Assembly (NCBI GenBank): GCA_963755435.1
Contig: CAVWJX010000005.1
Coordinates: 248,001-312,000 of the forward strand
Reading direction: 5' to 3'
Source: AP-15 sp963755435
GTDB lineage: Bacteria; Pseudomonadota; Alphaproteobacteria; ATCC43930; CGMCC-115725
DNA: 64,000 nt
Made by a program: the position numbers and the translations under genes. The notes beneath the pieces were generated by a model that saw only the letters and a program-made list of their open reading frames with translations, searched no databases and was not told where the DNA came from. This document shows positions 10,058 through 19,239 of the stretch, one piece after another (within the stretch, counting starts at the first letter, position 1; the number at the start of each line of letters is the position of its first letter).

Positions 10058-10204
10058 CATCGAAACATGCGGCGGCGCCGGCGGGCTGTCCAGCTTGCCG
10101 ATCGGGCGCACTTTCCCGCGCCGCGATCATGGCGTAATCTTGCCGGCGCGCGGTGCGGGGGGAGAGCCGCATCGGTTTCGCGGCGTGCCGGCAGCGGGGG
10201 AAGC

Positions 10205-12652
10205 ATGGCCAGATCGGTCGGATTTGCGGCGGGCGCCGGTGCGCGCCGCCTCGGGGTCTGGACGCAGCCATTGGCGGTGCTGAAGCGCCGGCTCTTCGAG
10301 ACCTTGGGCTTCGGCTTGCTGCTGGCCGCACTGCTGCTGGCGGCGGCGCTGTTTTCCTATCGCCCGCAGGATCCTTCGCTCGACACGGCGGCCGATGCCG
10401 CGGTGCGCAATCTGCTCGGCCGCGACGGCGCGGTGCTGGCCGACATCCTGCGCCAGAGCCTCGGGCTCGCCGCCTTCGTCATTCCGCTCGTGCTGTGCGG
10501 CTGGTCGTTGCGGCTGATGCTCGATCGGCCGCTGCGATCCTTGTGGCTCAAGCTCGGCCTGCTCCCGGCGGCGCTGCTGCTGGCGGCGCTGGCGCTGTCG
10601 GTTCTCGACCGCGGCGCCGTTTCCGGCACCCTCGGCTGCGGCGGCGCCGTCGGCTGGGCGCTGCAGCGGCTGGTGGGGCTGGCCGGCCTCGACCAGCTGG
10701 CCTTGCCGATTTCGATGATGGCGGCGGCCGGCCTCGGCCTGTTGCTGCTCGTCATCCTCGGGCTTTCCTGGCGCGACTGGCGCGATCTTGGCGCCGGCGC
10801 CGGGAGCGCGTCGGGCCGGCTGGCGCTGCTTTCCGGGCGCGGGGCAATTGCCGCCGCCGGCCTCGGCGGTCGCTCCTGGCGGCGCTGGCGGCAGGTGCGG
10901 GCTGGCGATCCCGACAGTGCCGCTGAAGCGGCCGAGCCGCACCCGCGCCAGGTCGTCACCCGGCTGCCGGAGCGGCGGGAGCCGCGGCTCGACCGCGGCG
11001 CCGCACCATCGGCCGGGGCGCCGGCGGCGGCGGGCCATCCGGAACGGGGCCGCGGCGGCCTCGTCCGCTTGGTTGGCGCCGATGCCAGGCAGGCGGCTCC
11101 CGGCCGGCGCGGCGAGGAGGAGCGCCAGCCGCGGCTCGCTCTCGTCCCCGACGAAGAGCCGGTGCTGCCCTCGCTCGAATTGCTCGAGACGCCGCCGCCG
11201 CCCAAGGCCGCGGCGATCGACGAGGAGGCGCTCGAAAAGAACGCCCGCATGCTCGAAACCGTGCTCGAGGATTACGGCGTGCGCGGCCAGATCGTGCAGG
11301 TCCGGCCCGGCCCGGTGGTGACCCTCTACGAGTTCGAGCCGGCGCCCGGCATCAAGGCATCGCGGATCATCGGGCTCGCCGACGACATCGCCCGCTCGAT
11401 GAGCGCGATCTCGGTGCGGGTGGCGGTGGTGCCGGGGCGCACGGTGATCGGCATCGAACTGCCCAACCGCAAGGCCGAGACCGTGTTTCTGCGCGAACTG
11501 CTCGATTCGCCGGTCTATGAAAAGCATCCGGGGCGGCTCGCCTTGATCCTCGGCAAGGACATCTCCGGCGAGCCGGTGCTGGCCGATCTCGCTCGCATGC
11601 CGCATCTGTTGATCGCCGGCACCACCGGGTCGGGCAAGTCGGTCGGGATCAACACGATGATCCTGTCGATCCTGTATCGGATGCCGCCCGACCGCTGCAA
11701 ATTCATCATGGTCGACCCGAAGATGCTGGAATTGTCGGTCTATGACGGCATCCCGCATCTGCTCGCCCCGGTGGTGACCGACCCGCGCAAGGCGGTTCTG
11801 GCGCTGAAGTGGACGGTGCGCGAGATGGAGAACCGCTATCGCAAGATGTCGAAGCTCGGCGTGCGCAACATCGACGGCTTCAACGCGAGGCTCGCCGAAG
11901 CGGCGGCCAAGGGCGAAAGCCTGAACCGCAAGGTGCAGACCGGGTTCGACGCCGAAACCGGCCAGCCGATCTTCGAGCCGCAGCCCTTCGACCCGAGCGA
12001 ATTGCCGCTGATCATCGTCGTCGTCGACGAAATGGCCGATCTGATGCTGGTCGCCGGCAAGGACATCGAGGCGGCGATCCAGCGCCTGGCGCAGATGGCG
12101 CGCGCCGCCGGCATTCACATCATCATGGCCACCCAGCGGCCCTCGGTCGACGTGATCACCGGCACGATCAAGGCCAATTTCCCGACGCGCATCAGCTTTC
12201 AGGTCACCTCCAAGATCGACAGCCGCACGATCCTCGGCGAAGGCGGCGCCGAGCAATTGCTGGGCCGCGGCGACATGCTCTACATGGCCGGCGGCGGCCG
12301 GGTCACCCGGGTGCACGGCCCGTTCGTCTCCGACGAGGAGGTCGAGCGCGTCGTCTCGTTTCTGAAGGCGCGCGGCGAACCCGACTACATCGACGAGATC
12401 ACCGAGGAGGACGAGGCGTCGTTCGACCCGCTGGCCGGCGACGACGACGGCGAATCGGGCGACGCGCTCTATCGCCAGGCGGTGGCGGTGGTCTGCCGCG
12501 AGCGCAAGGCCTCTACCAGCTTTGTCCAGCGCCACTTGCAGATCGGCTACAACCGCGCCGCGCGGATTATCGAGCGGATGGAGACCGAAGGCGTCGTCAG
12601 CGCCGCCAATCATGTCGGCAAGCGCGAGGTCCTGGCGCGCGGCGGCGATTGA
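10205..12652 (+). CDS. ftsK: DNA translocase FtsK
   Basis: 815 residues from the ATG at 10205, which has GGGGGAAGC directly upstream; the frame is open much further 5' but that stretch overlaps the antisense hydroxylase gene and is not protein-like. The N-terminus has about four membrane segments (residues ~30-200), then a short charged linker, then the RecA-like motor with Walker A GTTGSGKS at 472-479 and Walker B VVVDEMADLM. The C-terminal gamma winged helix (from about RQAVAVVCRERKASTSFVQR) reads KOPS-type sequences in characterised homologues. FtsK pumps chromosome ends through the division septum and activates XerCD recombination at dif. Followed by lolA. Confidence 0.97.
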   Translation: MARSVGFAAGAGARRLGVWTQPLAVLKRRLFETLGFGLLLAALLLAAALFSYRPQDPSLDTAADAAVRNLLGRDGAVLADILRQSLGLAAFVIPLVLCGWSLRLMLDRPLRSLWLKLGLLPAALLLAALALSVLDRGAVSGTLGCGGAVGWALQRLVGLAGLDQLALPISMMAAAGLGLLLLVILGLSWRDWRDLGAGAGSASGRLALLSGRGAIAAAGLGGRSWRRWRQVRAGDPDSAAEAAEPHPRQVVTRLPERREPRLDRGAAPSAGAPAAAGHPERGRGGLVRLVGADARQAAPGRRGEEERQPRLALVPDEEPVLPSLELLETPPPPKAAAIDEEALEKNARMLETVLEDYGVRGQIVQVRPGPVVTLYEFEPAPGIKASRIIGLADDIARSMSAISVRVAVVPGRTVIGIELPNRKAETVFLRELLDSPVYEKHPGRLALILGKDISGEPVLADLARMPHLLIAGTTGSGKSVGINTMILSILYRMPPDRCKFIMVDPKMLELSVYDGIPHLLAPVVTDPRKAVLALKWTVREMENRYRKMSKLGVRNIDGFNARLAEAAAKGESLNRKVQTGFDAETGQPIFEPQPFDPSELPLIIVVVDEMADLMLVAGKDIEAAIQRLAQMARAAGIHIIMATQRPSVDVITGTIKANFPTRISFQVTSKIDSRTILGEGGAEQLLGRGDMLYMAGGGRVTRVHGPFVSDEEVERVVSFLKARGEPDYIDEITEEDEASFDPLAGDDDGESGDALYRQAVAVVCRERKASTSFVQRHLQIGYNRAARIIERMETEGVVSAANHVGKREVLARGGD

Positions 12653-12750
12653 GCGCAATTGACCCGGCCGGCCGCCGATCTCATCTCCCCTGAGCCGCCC
12701 TACTCTTTGCCGCAGCCGGGCGGGCGAGTTTGCAGCCGGGAAAGCGCGAT

Positions 12751-13458
12751 ATGGCCGAGATCGGGATCAGCCGGGGGCGAGGGGGAAGTTCACACAAGCG
12801 CCAGAGCCCGGTTCGGGCCGCGCTCGCGGCCGTGGCGATGGTTTTGGCGATGCTCGTCGCGCCGGTCGCCGGGCGGGCCGATGCGCCGCCGCCTGCAGCC
12901 CCATTGACCGCGCAGGACCAGGCCGATCTGCAGCGGATCGCCGCCTATCTGAACAGCATCGGCACGATGACGGCGCGCTTCCATCAGTATTCCGACAATG
13001 GCCGCACCGCCACAGGTTGGCTGTGGATGGAGCGGCCGGGCCGGATGCGTTTCCAATACGATCCGCCGACGCCGATCGTGCTGATCGCCGACCGGTTCTA
13101 CGTCTACTATATCGATACCAAGCTTGCCGAAATGTCGAAGATGGGCCTGAAATTTACCCCCGCGTGGTTTTTGTTGCGGGTGCCGATCAGCTTCGACGAT
13201 CTGGTTGTCACCCGATTCGAGCGCGGCGACAATTCGATGCGGATTACGGTGGTCGATCCCAAGGCCCCGGACAATGGCAGCCTGACGATGGATTTCAGCG
13301 ATCAGCCGCTGGCGCTGCGGCAATGGACCGTCGTCGACCAGCAGCAGCACACCACGACGGTGTCGCTGTCGCAGCAACAATTCGGTATGGCACTCGACCC
13401 GAATCTGTTTGTATATCAGGATCCGTATGCCGCGGCGCGCCGCTACAACGACAATTGA
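12751..13458 (+). CDS. lolA: Outer-membrane lipoprotein carrier protein LolA
   Basis: 235 residues from the ATG at 12751, chosen over an upstream TTG because GGGAAAG sits 6-7 bases before it. The N-terminus is a long n-region then a hydrophobic signal core (AALAAVAMVLAMLVAPVAG) ending at ADA, so the protein is exported to the periplasm. The mature part shows LolA features: MTARFHQYSDNGRTATGWLWMERPGRMRFQYDPP, LIADRFYVYYID and LRQWTVVDQQQHTTTVSL. LolA carries lipoproteins from the LolCDE complex to the outer membrane. The ftsK-lolA pair is conserved in alphaproteobacteria. Confidence 0.93.
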   Translation: MAEIGISRGRGGSSHKRQSPVRAALAAVAMVLAMLVAPVAGRADAPPPAAPLTAQDQADLQRIAAYLNSIGTMTARFHQYSDNGRTATGWLWMERPGRMRFQYDPPTPIVLIADRFYVYYIDTKLAEMSKMGLKFTPAWFLLRVPISFDDLVVTRFERGDNSMRITVVDPKAPDNGSLTMDFSDQPLALRQWTVVDQQQHTTTVSLSQQQFGMALDPNLFVYQDPYAAARRYNDN

Positions 13459-13463
13459 GCCTG

Positions 13464-14261
13464 ATGCCGATGCCAGCCCGTGTCATGTCGTCATCCCGAG
13501 CTACCCCGATCGTCGGCATCCCCGCCTGCGTGCGCACGATCAACGAGCGGGTGTTTCATACCGTCACCGACAAATATCCGGAGGCGCTGATCGCGGCGGC
13601 CGGATGCCTGCCGATACTGATCCCGGCGGTCGGCTCAAGGGTCGACATGTGCGGGGTGCTCGACGCGCTCGATGGCGTGCTACTGACCGGCAGCCCCTCC
13701 AATGTCCATCCGAGCGAGTATGGCGTCGAGCCGCTCGACGCCGAAATCCTGCACGATCGCGAGCGCGACCGGACGACCTTGCCGCTGATCCGCGAGGCGG
13801 TACGGCGCGACCTGCCGGTGCTGGCGATCTGCCGCGGCATCCAGGAATTGAATGTCGCGCTGGGCGGCACCCTGCATCAGCGGGTGAATGATCTTCCGGG
13901 CCGGCTCAATCACCGCTATCGTAAGGAATCGCCGGACGGGGCGTACGGACCGGCGCATCCGGTCGCGCTGACCCAGGGCGGCCTCTTGGCCGGGCTTGCC
14001 GGCAGCCTTGAGATTATGGTCAATTCGCTGCATTCACAGGGGATCGATCGTCCCGCCTCGGGGCTGCGTGTCGAAGCGGTGGCGCCCGATGGGCAGATCG
14101 AGGGGGTCAGCCTGCCCGATGCGCGGTTTGTCGTGGGGGTGCAATGGCATCCCGAGTACAAAGCGTTGGAGTATCCGTTCTCGTCCGCGCTTTTTTCGGC
14201 CTTCTCGCAAGCCTGTCGCGCAGCCTCAACGGGCTTAAATCCGGCCTCGCGCGCGGCCTGA
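13464..14261 (+). CDS. Gamma-glutamyl-gamma-aminobutyrate hydrolase-like class I glutamine amidotransferase (PuuD family)
   Basis: 265 residues from the ATG at 13464 (ATGs at 13470 and 13485 also fit). Peptidase C26 family: nucleophile Cys in AICRGIQELNVALGGTLHQ, and the His-Glu pair in VGVQWHPEYKA. IGIPACVR near the start and VNSLHSQGIDRPA also match. The characterised homologue PuuD hydrolyses gamma-glutamyl-GABA in putrescine breakdown, but no other putrescine genes are nearby, so the substrate is uncertain. The gene starts 5 bases after lolA stops. Confidence 0.88.
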   Translation: MPMPARVMSSSRATPIVGIPACVRTINERVFHTVTDKYPEALIAAAGCLPILIPAVGSRVDMCGVLDALDGVLLTGSPSNVHPSEYGVEPLDAEILHDRERDRTTLPLIREAVRRDLPVLAICRGIQELNVALGGTLHQRVNDLPGRLNHRYRKESPDGAYGPAHPVALTQGGLLAGLAGSLEIMVNSLHSQGIDRPASGLRVEAVAPDGQIEGVSLPDARFVVGVQWHPEYKALEYPFSSALFSAFSQACRAASTGLNPASRAA

Positions 14262-14374
14262 GCGAACCCGGATAAGTTCCGACGCGTTGCATGCCATTTT
14301 TTTGTTTCCGTCATGCACGAATTGGGGGTTTGTTTTTCCGTCGGTCGACCCTATCTGCTATATCCAGAAGCGGG

Positions 14375-14391
14375 GAGAGCTTGATGCTCTC
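14375..14391 (+). other. Short stem-loop in the puuD-xthA gap
   Basis: GAGAGC (14375-14380) and GCTCTC (14386-14391) form a perfect 6-bp stem with a 5-base loop, followed by TCAAAAAC. It could be an RNA hairpin in the leader of the next gene or a weak terminator in the reverse sense. No function is assigned. Confidence 0.4.
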
Positions 14392-14451
14392 TCAAAAACG
14401 GCTCCCGTCTCCCCTGCGGGGCCGATTTCCCCCAAACGCTTCTGACATGCA

Positions 14452-14480
14452 GGCGCCCGGTCTCCCCCCGACCGGGCGCC
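14452..14480 (+). terminator. Strong stem-loop between puuD-like gene and xthA
   Basis: A perfect 11-bp inverted repeat (arms 14452-14462 and 14470-14480, sequence GGCGCCCGGTC and its complement) surrounds a 7-base pyrimidine loop. It is very stable but lacks the T-run of an intrinsic terminator on either strand. Termination, RNA end protection or a leader structure for xthA are all possible. Confidence 0.45.
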
Positions 14481-14531
14481 ACTGCGTCCCGGGCAAGCCC
14501 CGCCAATTCTGTCACCCCGCCAAGCCCGCCG

Positions 14532-15329
14532 ATGAGCTTGCGGCTGGCGACCTGGAACATCAATTCGGTGCGGCTGCGCATCGATAATGTCTGTCGCCTG
14601 ATCGCCGAGTGGGCGCCCGATGTCTTGTGCCTGCAGGAGACCAAGACGCCCGACGCTCTGTTTCCCGGCGAAGCGGTCGAGGCGCTCGGCTACCGCCACC
14701 GGCTGGTGCACGGGATGAAGGGTTATAACGGGGTGGCGATCCTGTCGCGCCTCCCTTTTCACATGTCCGAAACCCGCAGCTGGTGCGCCCGCGCCGATTG
14801 CCGGCATGCGAGCATCGTGCTGCCCGGCGGCATCGAGCTGCACAACATCTATGTTCCGGCGGGCGGCGACATCCCGGATCCGGACGCGAACCCCAAATTC
14901 GCCCATAAGCTCCAATTTCTCGACGAGCTGACCCGGTGGTTCGCCGCCGAGCGCGGCGACGGCCGGCCGATGGTCGCGGTCGGCGATCTCAACGTCGCGC
15001 CGCTCGGGGCCGATGTATGGTCGCACCAGCAGCTGCTGCGCGTCGTCAGCCATACCCCGGTCGAGGTCGACCGGCTCGGGCGCCTGCAGCAAGCCGGCGG
15101 CTTCGTCGATGCGGTCCGGCATTTTGTGCCGCCGCCGGAGCGGCTTTATACGTGGTGGAGCTATCGCGCCCGCGACTGGGCCGCCTCGGACCGCGGCCGC
15201 CGCCTCGACCATGTCTGGGTGACGCCAGGGCTCGTCGGCGATTTGTCCGAGGCCCGGGTGCTGCGCGACAGCCGCAGCTGGGACAAAGCCTCCGATCACG
15301 TCCCGGTCATGGTGTCGATCGGGGCTTGA
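14532..15329 (+). CDS. xthA: Exodeoxyribonuclease III
   Basis: 265 residues, full family length. The endonuclease/exonuclease/phosphatase fold motifs are all present: WNINSVR at the N-terminus, LQETK (metal-binding Glu), GDLNVAP (catalytic Asp/Asn), RRLDHVW and SDHVPVMV (catalytic His). It repairs abasic sites and 3'-blocked ends in base-excision repair. It stands alone, with about 270 bases upstream containing two stem-loops, and it converges on the methyltransferase gene whose stop overlaps its 3' end by a few bases. Confidence 0.95.
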   Translation: MSLRLATWNINSVRLRIDNVCRLIAEWAPDVLCLQETKTPDALFPGEAVEALGYRHRLVHGMKGYNGVAILSRLPFHMSETRSWCARADCRHASIVLPGGIELHNIYVPAGGDIPDPDANPKFAHKLQFLDELTRWFAAERGDGRPMVAVGDLNVAPLGADVWSHQQLLRVVSHTPVEVDRLGRLQQAGGFVDAVRHFVPPPERLYTWWSYRARDWAASDRGRRLDHVWVTPGLVGDLSEARVLRDSRSWDKASDHVPVMVSIGA

Positions 15330-15813
15330 CGCGGCGATAGAGATGGTAGCGTCCGGCGGCCACGCCGGCGGGTAGCGCCAGCGGGATCAGTGCCGCCGCG
15401 GCCAATTCGGGCTCGCTGACCAGCACCGCGTCGGCGCGCAGCAACGGGACCACCAGCATCGCCAGCTCCTGGGCCAACGCCCGGCTTGCCACGACATCGC
15501 CGCTGGCGGCATCGAGATGGGCCAGCGCCACCTGGCCCTCGAGCCGTTCGCGCGCCGCCCACAAGGTATCGCGCATGTCGCCGAGCAGCAACAGCTCGGC
15601 CGGTGGGATGCAGTCGGGATGGGCCGCGACCTGCCGCTCGCAGACATAGATCGGCCGTTGGGGGCAGAGTTGGCGCAGGTGATCGTAGGTGCGTCCGTTG
15701 CCGAGGCCGAGCTCGAGCGCCGGCCCGTCGAGATCACCGACCAGGGCCGCGGCCAGATTGAGACAGGCGCGCTGGGCCTCGAGCCGGCGGATGAAGCTGT
15801 CGAGCCGGCTCAC
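15307..15813 (-). CDS. Small SAM-dependent methyltransferase-like protein (Methyltransf_17 type)
   Basis: 168 residues if it starts at the GTG at 15813 (VSRLDSFIRRLEAQ). Its glycine-rich motif reads ALELGLGNGRTYDHLRQLCP, and ICV-x-ERQVAAHPDCIPP and LLGDMRDTL follow, matching a short alphaproteobacterial family of putative methyltransferases. Substrate unknown. It lies downstream of the cyclic-nucleotide-binding gene on the same strand with a gap of about 50 bases. The open frame extends further 5' but overlaps that gene. The start is uncertain because no clear ribosome-binding site precedes the GTG. Confidence 0.72.
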   Translation of the reverse strand: MSRLDSFIRRLEAQRACLNLAAALVGDLDGPALELGLGNGRTYDHLRQLCPQRPIYVCERQVAAHPDCIPPAELLLLGDMRDTLWAARERLEGQVALAHLDAASGDVVASRALAQELAMLVVPLLRADAVLVSEPELAAAALIPLALPAGVAAGRYHLYRRVKPRSTP

Positions 15814-15865
15814 TTCCGGGGATGGCGGGAATTTGGTCCGGAAACGGGTAAAGTTTGGCGCCGGG

Positions 15866-16348
15866 TTAGGCGGCGATGCCGGCGCGCTCGCGCAGGCGAT
15901 TGATCTCGGCGTGCGCCGCGCGCAGCTGATTGTTGCTGGCTTCCAGCCGGTGCGCCAGTTCCTGCATGATCGAGATCGAAATGTTCGGGAACTCGCGCAA
16001 CATCCGCATAAACAATTCCTTAGAGATCCGCAGCGCAATAAGGCGATCCTCGGCGCGGACTGTGGCATTGCGCGGCATGTTGCACAAGATCCCCATCTCG
16101 CCCACGATCTCGTTGGCGCCGAGCGTCGCCAGAATGACCGGGCCGGCCGGGGTTTCGGCGACCACCTCGGCATGGCCGTCGATGATCAGGTAGGCCGCGT
16201 CCGCCGGATCGCCCTGGCGGACGACGATCTTGCCCGGGTCGTAGCCGACCCGCTCGCTCATGAACGCCAGCAGCTTCAGCCGGGACGGTTCGATCTCGGC
16301 AAAGATCGGGACCCGACGGAGCAGCTCGAATTCCTGCTTGAGGCTCAT
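15866..16348 (-). CDS. Cyclic nucleotide-binding domain protein
   Basis: 160 residues from the ATG at 16348, which has a clear AGGGAGGAAGC ribosome-binding site; an earlier in-frame start exists but is weaker. It is a single cNMP-binding (Crp-like) beta-roll: VPIFAEIEPSRLKLLAF, GKIVVRQGDPADAAYLIIDGHAEV, then GEMGILCNMPRNATVRA for the phosphate-binding cassette. There is no helix-turn-helix after it, only a C-terminal helix (MQELAHRLEASNNQLRAAHAEINRLRER) likely to form a coiled coil. So it is probably a ligand sensor or partner protein rather than a DNA-binding regulator. Divergent from the glycosyltransferase operon. Confidence 0.88.
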   Translation of the reverse strand: MSLKQEFELLRRVPIFAEIEPSRLKLLAFMSERVGYDPGKIVVRQGDPADAAYLIIDGHAEVVAETPAGPVILATLGANEIVGEMGILCNMPRNATVRAEDRLIALRISKELFMRMLREFPNISISIMQELAHRLEASNNQLRAAHAEINRLRERAGIAA

Positions 16349-16670
16349 GCTTCCTCCCTTGCTTTTCCGCCAGCCGCGGTGGGCTGCGGTGTCGGCGAGC
16401 TGTGGCTGCGCGGCCATTGCGCCGGATTTTGCCGCAGATCCTGCCGCCGCGGCCGGCCGTTGCCGATCATCAGAATATGGCCAAAATTGTGCGAAAGTTA
16501 ACACTGTTGCCCTGGCGCGGTTGATCCGGGCCGCCTTTCGCCGACGCCTCGGCGGCGGCGGTCACGATCCCAGCAGCAGCTTTTCGGCTCAGGCGCTTCA
16601 TAAAAAGATCATTCCGCGCCCCGCATCACTATGCAATAGTCGAGCCGCAGGCATGCGCGGGGGGACGTGA
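16349..16670. promoter_or_regulatory. Divergent intergenic region before the glycosyltransferase operon
   Basis: About 320 bases separate the start of the cyclic-nucleotide-binding gene (minus) from the first glycosyltransferase (plus). It contains an AT-richer pocket around 16480-16515 and another near 16600-16640 and must carry promoters for both sides. I see no convincing operator or -35/-10 pair that I would call outright. Confidence 0.4.
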
Positions 16671-17897
16671 GTGGCTGGTCGGCATCGTCACAAACGTGTG
16701 CTCATCTACAGCCACGACAGCTTTGGCCTCGGCCATCTACGTCGCTGCCGGGCGATCGCCCATTCTCTGGTCGACGCCGACCCGGCGCTGTCGATCCTGA
16801 TCCTGTCGGGCTCGCCGATCATCGGCAGCTTCGATTTCCGCTCCCGGGTAGATTTCGTGCGCGTGCCGGGCGTGATCAAGCTGCGCAACGGCGAGTATGT
16901 CTCGCTCGGTCTCCATATCGACATCGAGGAGACCCTGGCGATGCGCTCGTCGATCATCCGGCATACCGCCGACATTTTCGACCCCGACCTGTTCATCGTC
17001 GACAAGGAGCCGCTGGGGCTGCGCGGCGAGGTGCGCGACACCTTGCAGCTGATGCAGCGGCGCCGGGCCACCGTGATCCTCGGGCTGCGCGACGTGATGG
17101 ACGATCCCGAAGCGCTCGAAAGCGAATGGGAGCGCAAGAACGCGGTCCCGGCGCTGTCCGAATATTATGACGAGCTCTGGGTCTACGGCCTGCCGCAGAT
17201 CTGCGACCCGCTGGCCGGGCTGCCGGTGCCGGCGAGCGTGCGCCGGCGCATGGTCTACACCGGCTATCTGCGGCGCACCGCGCCCGATTTGGCGGTGACG
17301 CCCGATCTGCAGGACTTCGTCGAGCACGATTTCCTGCTGGTCACGCCGGGCGGCGGCGGCGACGGCGATGCGCTCGTCGATCTGGTGCTCGCGGCCTATG
17401 AGCACGATCGCGGCCTGCCGTTGCCGGCGCTGATCGTGTTCGGCCCGTTCATGGTGCCCGAGCAGCGGTCCGCCTTCGCCGCGCGCGCGGCGCGCCTGCC
17501 GATGATCCGCGCCATCACCTTCAACGCCCGGCTCGAAGCCTTGGTGGCGCGCGCCGCCGGGGTGGTGGCGATGGGCGGCTACAACACCTTTTGCGAGATT
17601 CTGTCGTTCGACAAGCCGGCGCTGATCATGCCGCGCACCGCCCCGCGCCTGGAACAGCTGATCCGCGCCGAGCGCGGCGCCGAGCTTGGCCTCGTCGCGA
17701 TGCTGTCCGAGGAAGACGGCCGCGACCCGCGGGTCATGGCGACCGCGTTGCGCCGCCTGCCGACCCAGCCGCCGCCCTCGACCGCGGTCATCCCCGGCCT
17801 GCTCGACGGCATGCCGAACGTCGATCGGCTGGCCCGGAAATGGCTCGATCGCGGCCGGGCCGGTCGGGTCGCGGTGCGGGCGCGCCTCGGGGCCTGA
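16671..17897 (+). CDS. MurG-like (GT-B, COG4671-type) glycosyltransferase
   Basis: 408 residues, GTG start with GGGGGGAC upstream. The N-terminus VLIYSHDSFGLGHLRRCRAIA is the glycine-rich loop typical of GT28/MurG-like enzymes, and MGGYNTFCEILSFDKPALIMPR is the C-terminal nucleotide-sugar binding part. TGYLRR and LVTPGGGGDG lie between. Predicted to be cytosolic. It opens a run of six genes on the plus strand that overlap or nearly touch, with a paralogue three genes downstream. Donor and acceptor sugars are unknown. Confidence 0.88.
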   Translation: MAGRHRHKRVLIYSHDSFGLGHLRRCRAIAHSLVDADPALSILILSGSPIIGSFDFRSRVDFVRVPGVIKLRNGEYVSLGLHIDIEETLAMRSSIIRHTADIFDPDLFIVDKEPLGLRGEVRDTLQLMQRRRATVILGLRDVMDDPEALESEWERKNAVPALSEYYDELWVYGLPQICDPLAGLPVPASVRRRMVYTGYLRRTAPDLAVTPDLQDFVEHDFLLVTPGGGGDGDALVDLVLAAYEHDRGLPLPALIVFGPFMVPEQRSAFAARAARLPMIRAITFNARLEALVARAAGVVAMGGYNTFCEILSFDKPALIMPRTAPRLEQLIRAERGAELGLVAMLSEEDGRDPRVMATALRRLPTQPPPSTAVIPGLLDGMPNVDRLARKWLDRGRAGRVAVRARLGA

Positions 17898-17899
17898 TC

Positions 17900-19225
17900 G
17901 TGCCGGCGCCAGCGGCAGTCGCGCCTGGCCGGATCGCCTTTGTGCTAAAGGGCTATCCGCGGCTGTCCGAGACCTTTATCGCGCAGGAGATCCTGGCGCT
18001 CGAACGGCGCGGGCTCGGCATTCTGATCGTCTCGTTGCGCCAGCCGACCGATCGCACCACCCATCCGGTGCATGCGGCGATCGGCGCCGAGCGGCTCTAT
18101 CTGCCGGAATATCTCTACCGCGAGCCGGCCCGGGTCTGGCGCGGCTGGCGGCGCGCCCGGCGGCTTCCGGGCTATCGCCGGGCCCGGCGCGCCTGGCTCG
18201 CCGATCTGTGGCGCGACCCGACCTCGAACCGGGTGCGCCGGTTCGGCCAGGCGCTGGTGCTGGCCGCCGAGCGGCCGGAAGACGTGGCGCATTTCCACGC
18301 CCATTTCCTGCACACGCCGGCTTCGGTCGCGCGCTACGCGGCAACCATCGCCGGCATCGATTGGACGGTCTCGGCGCACGCCAAGGACATCTGGACGATC
18401 CCCGACTGGGAGAAGCGGGAAAAGCTCGCCGAGGCCCGCTGGGCGGTGACTTGCACGGCGGCCGGATGCGCCCATCTGGCCAGCCTCGCGCCGCGGCCCG
18501 AGCGGGTCGCACTGTGCTATCACGGGCTCGATCTCGACCGCTTTTCGCCGCCGCCGCCACGCGAGCAAGGCAGCGACGGCAGCGACCCGCAACGGCCGGT
18601 GCTGCTGCTCTCGGTCGGCCGGGCAGTGCCGAAAAAGGGCTATGACGACCTGCTCGCCGCCCTGGCGCTGTTGCCGGCGGGGCTCGCCTGGCGCCTCGTC
18701 CACATCGGCGGCGGCGAACTCGCCGCGAGCTTGCGCCGCCGGGCCGAGAGCCTCGGCCTTGCCGCGCGCATCGAGTGGTGCGGCGCGCAACCTCAGCCCG
18801 TGGTGCTCGACGCCTATCGCCGGGCCGATCTGTTCGTGCTCGCCGCCAAGATGGCCGCCGACGGCGACCGCGACGGCCTGCCCAACGTGCTGATGGAGGC
18901 GCAGAGCCAGCGCCTGGCCTGTGTCGCGACCCGGCTGTCGGGCATCCCCGAACTGATCGAGGACGGCTCGACCGGGCTGCTCGTCGCGCCGGGCGATCCG
19001 CCGGCCCTGGCCCGTGCGCTCGCCCGGCTGATCGGCGATCCCGAACGGCGCGCGGCCCTCGGCGCCGCCGGCGAAGCACGGGTGCGCAGCGCCTTTGCGA
19101 TGGTTGCCGGGATCGACCTGCTGGCTCGCCGGTTTGGCCTGGAACTCGCCGATGCCCCGGCGGGCGACCCGGCGGATGCCCGGCTCGCGCGCGCTTGGAC
19201 GCCGACGCCGGTCGCGGCGGATTAG
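17900..19225 (+). CDS. GT4-family glycosyltransferase (colanic-acid-type)
   Basis: 441 residues from the GTG at 17900, two bases after the upstream stop; the longer open frame overlaps the preceding gene and is not used. N-terminal GYPRLSETFIAQEILALERRG is the hallmark of WcaL/AmsK-like retaining glycosyltransferases. HFHAHFLHTPAS and SAHAKDIW carry conserved acceptor-site His residues, and DGLPNVLMEAQSQRLACVATRLSGIPELIEDG is the E-x7-E donor site. It probably adds a sugar to a lipid-linked glycan. Tightly coupled to its neighbours. Confidence 0.92.
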   Translation: MPAPAAVAPGRIAFVLKGYPRLSETFIAQEILALERRGLGILIVSLRQPTDRTTHPVHAAIGAERLYLPEYLYREPARVWRGWRRARRLPGYRRARRAWLADLWRDPTSNRVRRFGQALVLAAERPEDVAHFHAHFLHTPASVARYAATIAGIDWTVSAHAKDIWTIPDWEKREKLAEARWAVTCTAAGCAHLASLAPRPERVALCYHGLDLDRFSPPPPREQGSDGSDPQRPVLLLSVGRAVPKKGYDDLLAALALLPAGLAWRLVHIGGGELAASLRRRAESLGLAARIEWCGAQPQPVVLDAYRRADLFVLAAKMAADGDRDGLPNVLMEAQSQRLACVATRLSGIPELIEDGSTGLLVAPGDPPALARALARLIGDPERRAALGAAGEARVRSAFAMVAGIDLLARRFGLELADAPAGDPADARLARAWTPTPVAAD

Positions 19226-19239
19226 CCTGGCCCGAGCCG

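Noticed and set aside
9035..10204. Long N-terminal extension of ftsK
   Set aside because: The extra 390 residues are antisense to the UbiH-type gene and lack membrane or family features; the ATG at 10205 has a good ribosome-binding site.
10127..12658. 843-residue open frame antisense to ftsK
   Set aside because: It mirrors a well-supported gene, is a by-product of high GC codon use, and shows no family motifs (long runs of Arg, His, Asp and Gln).
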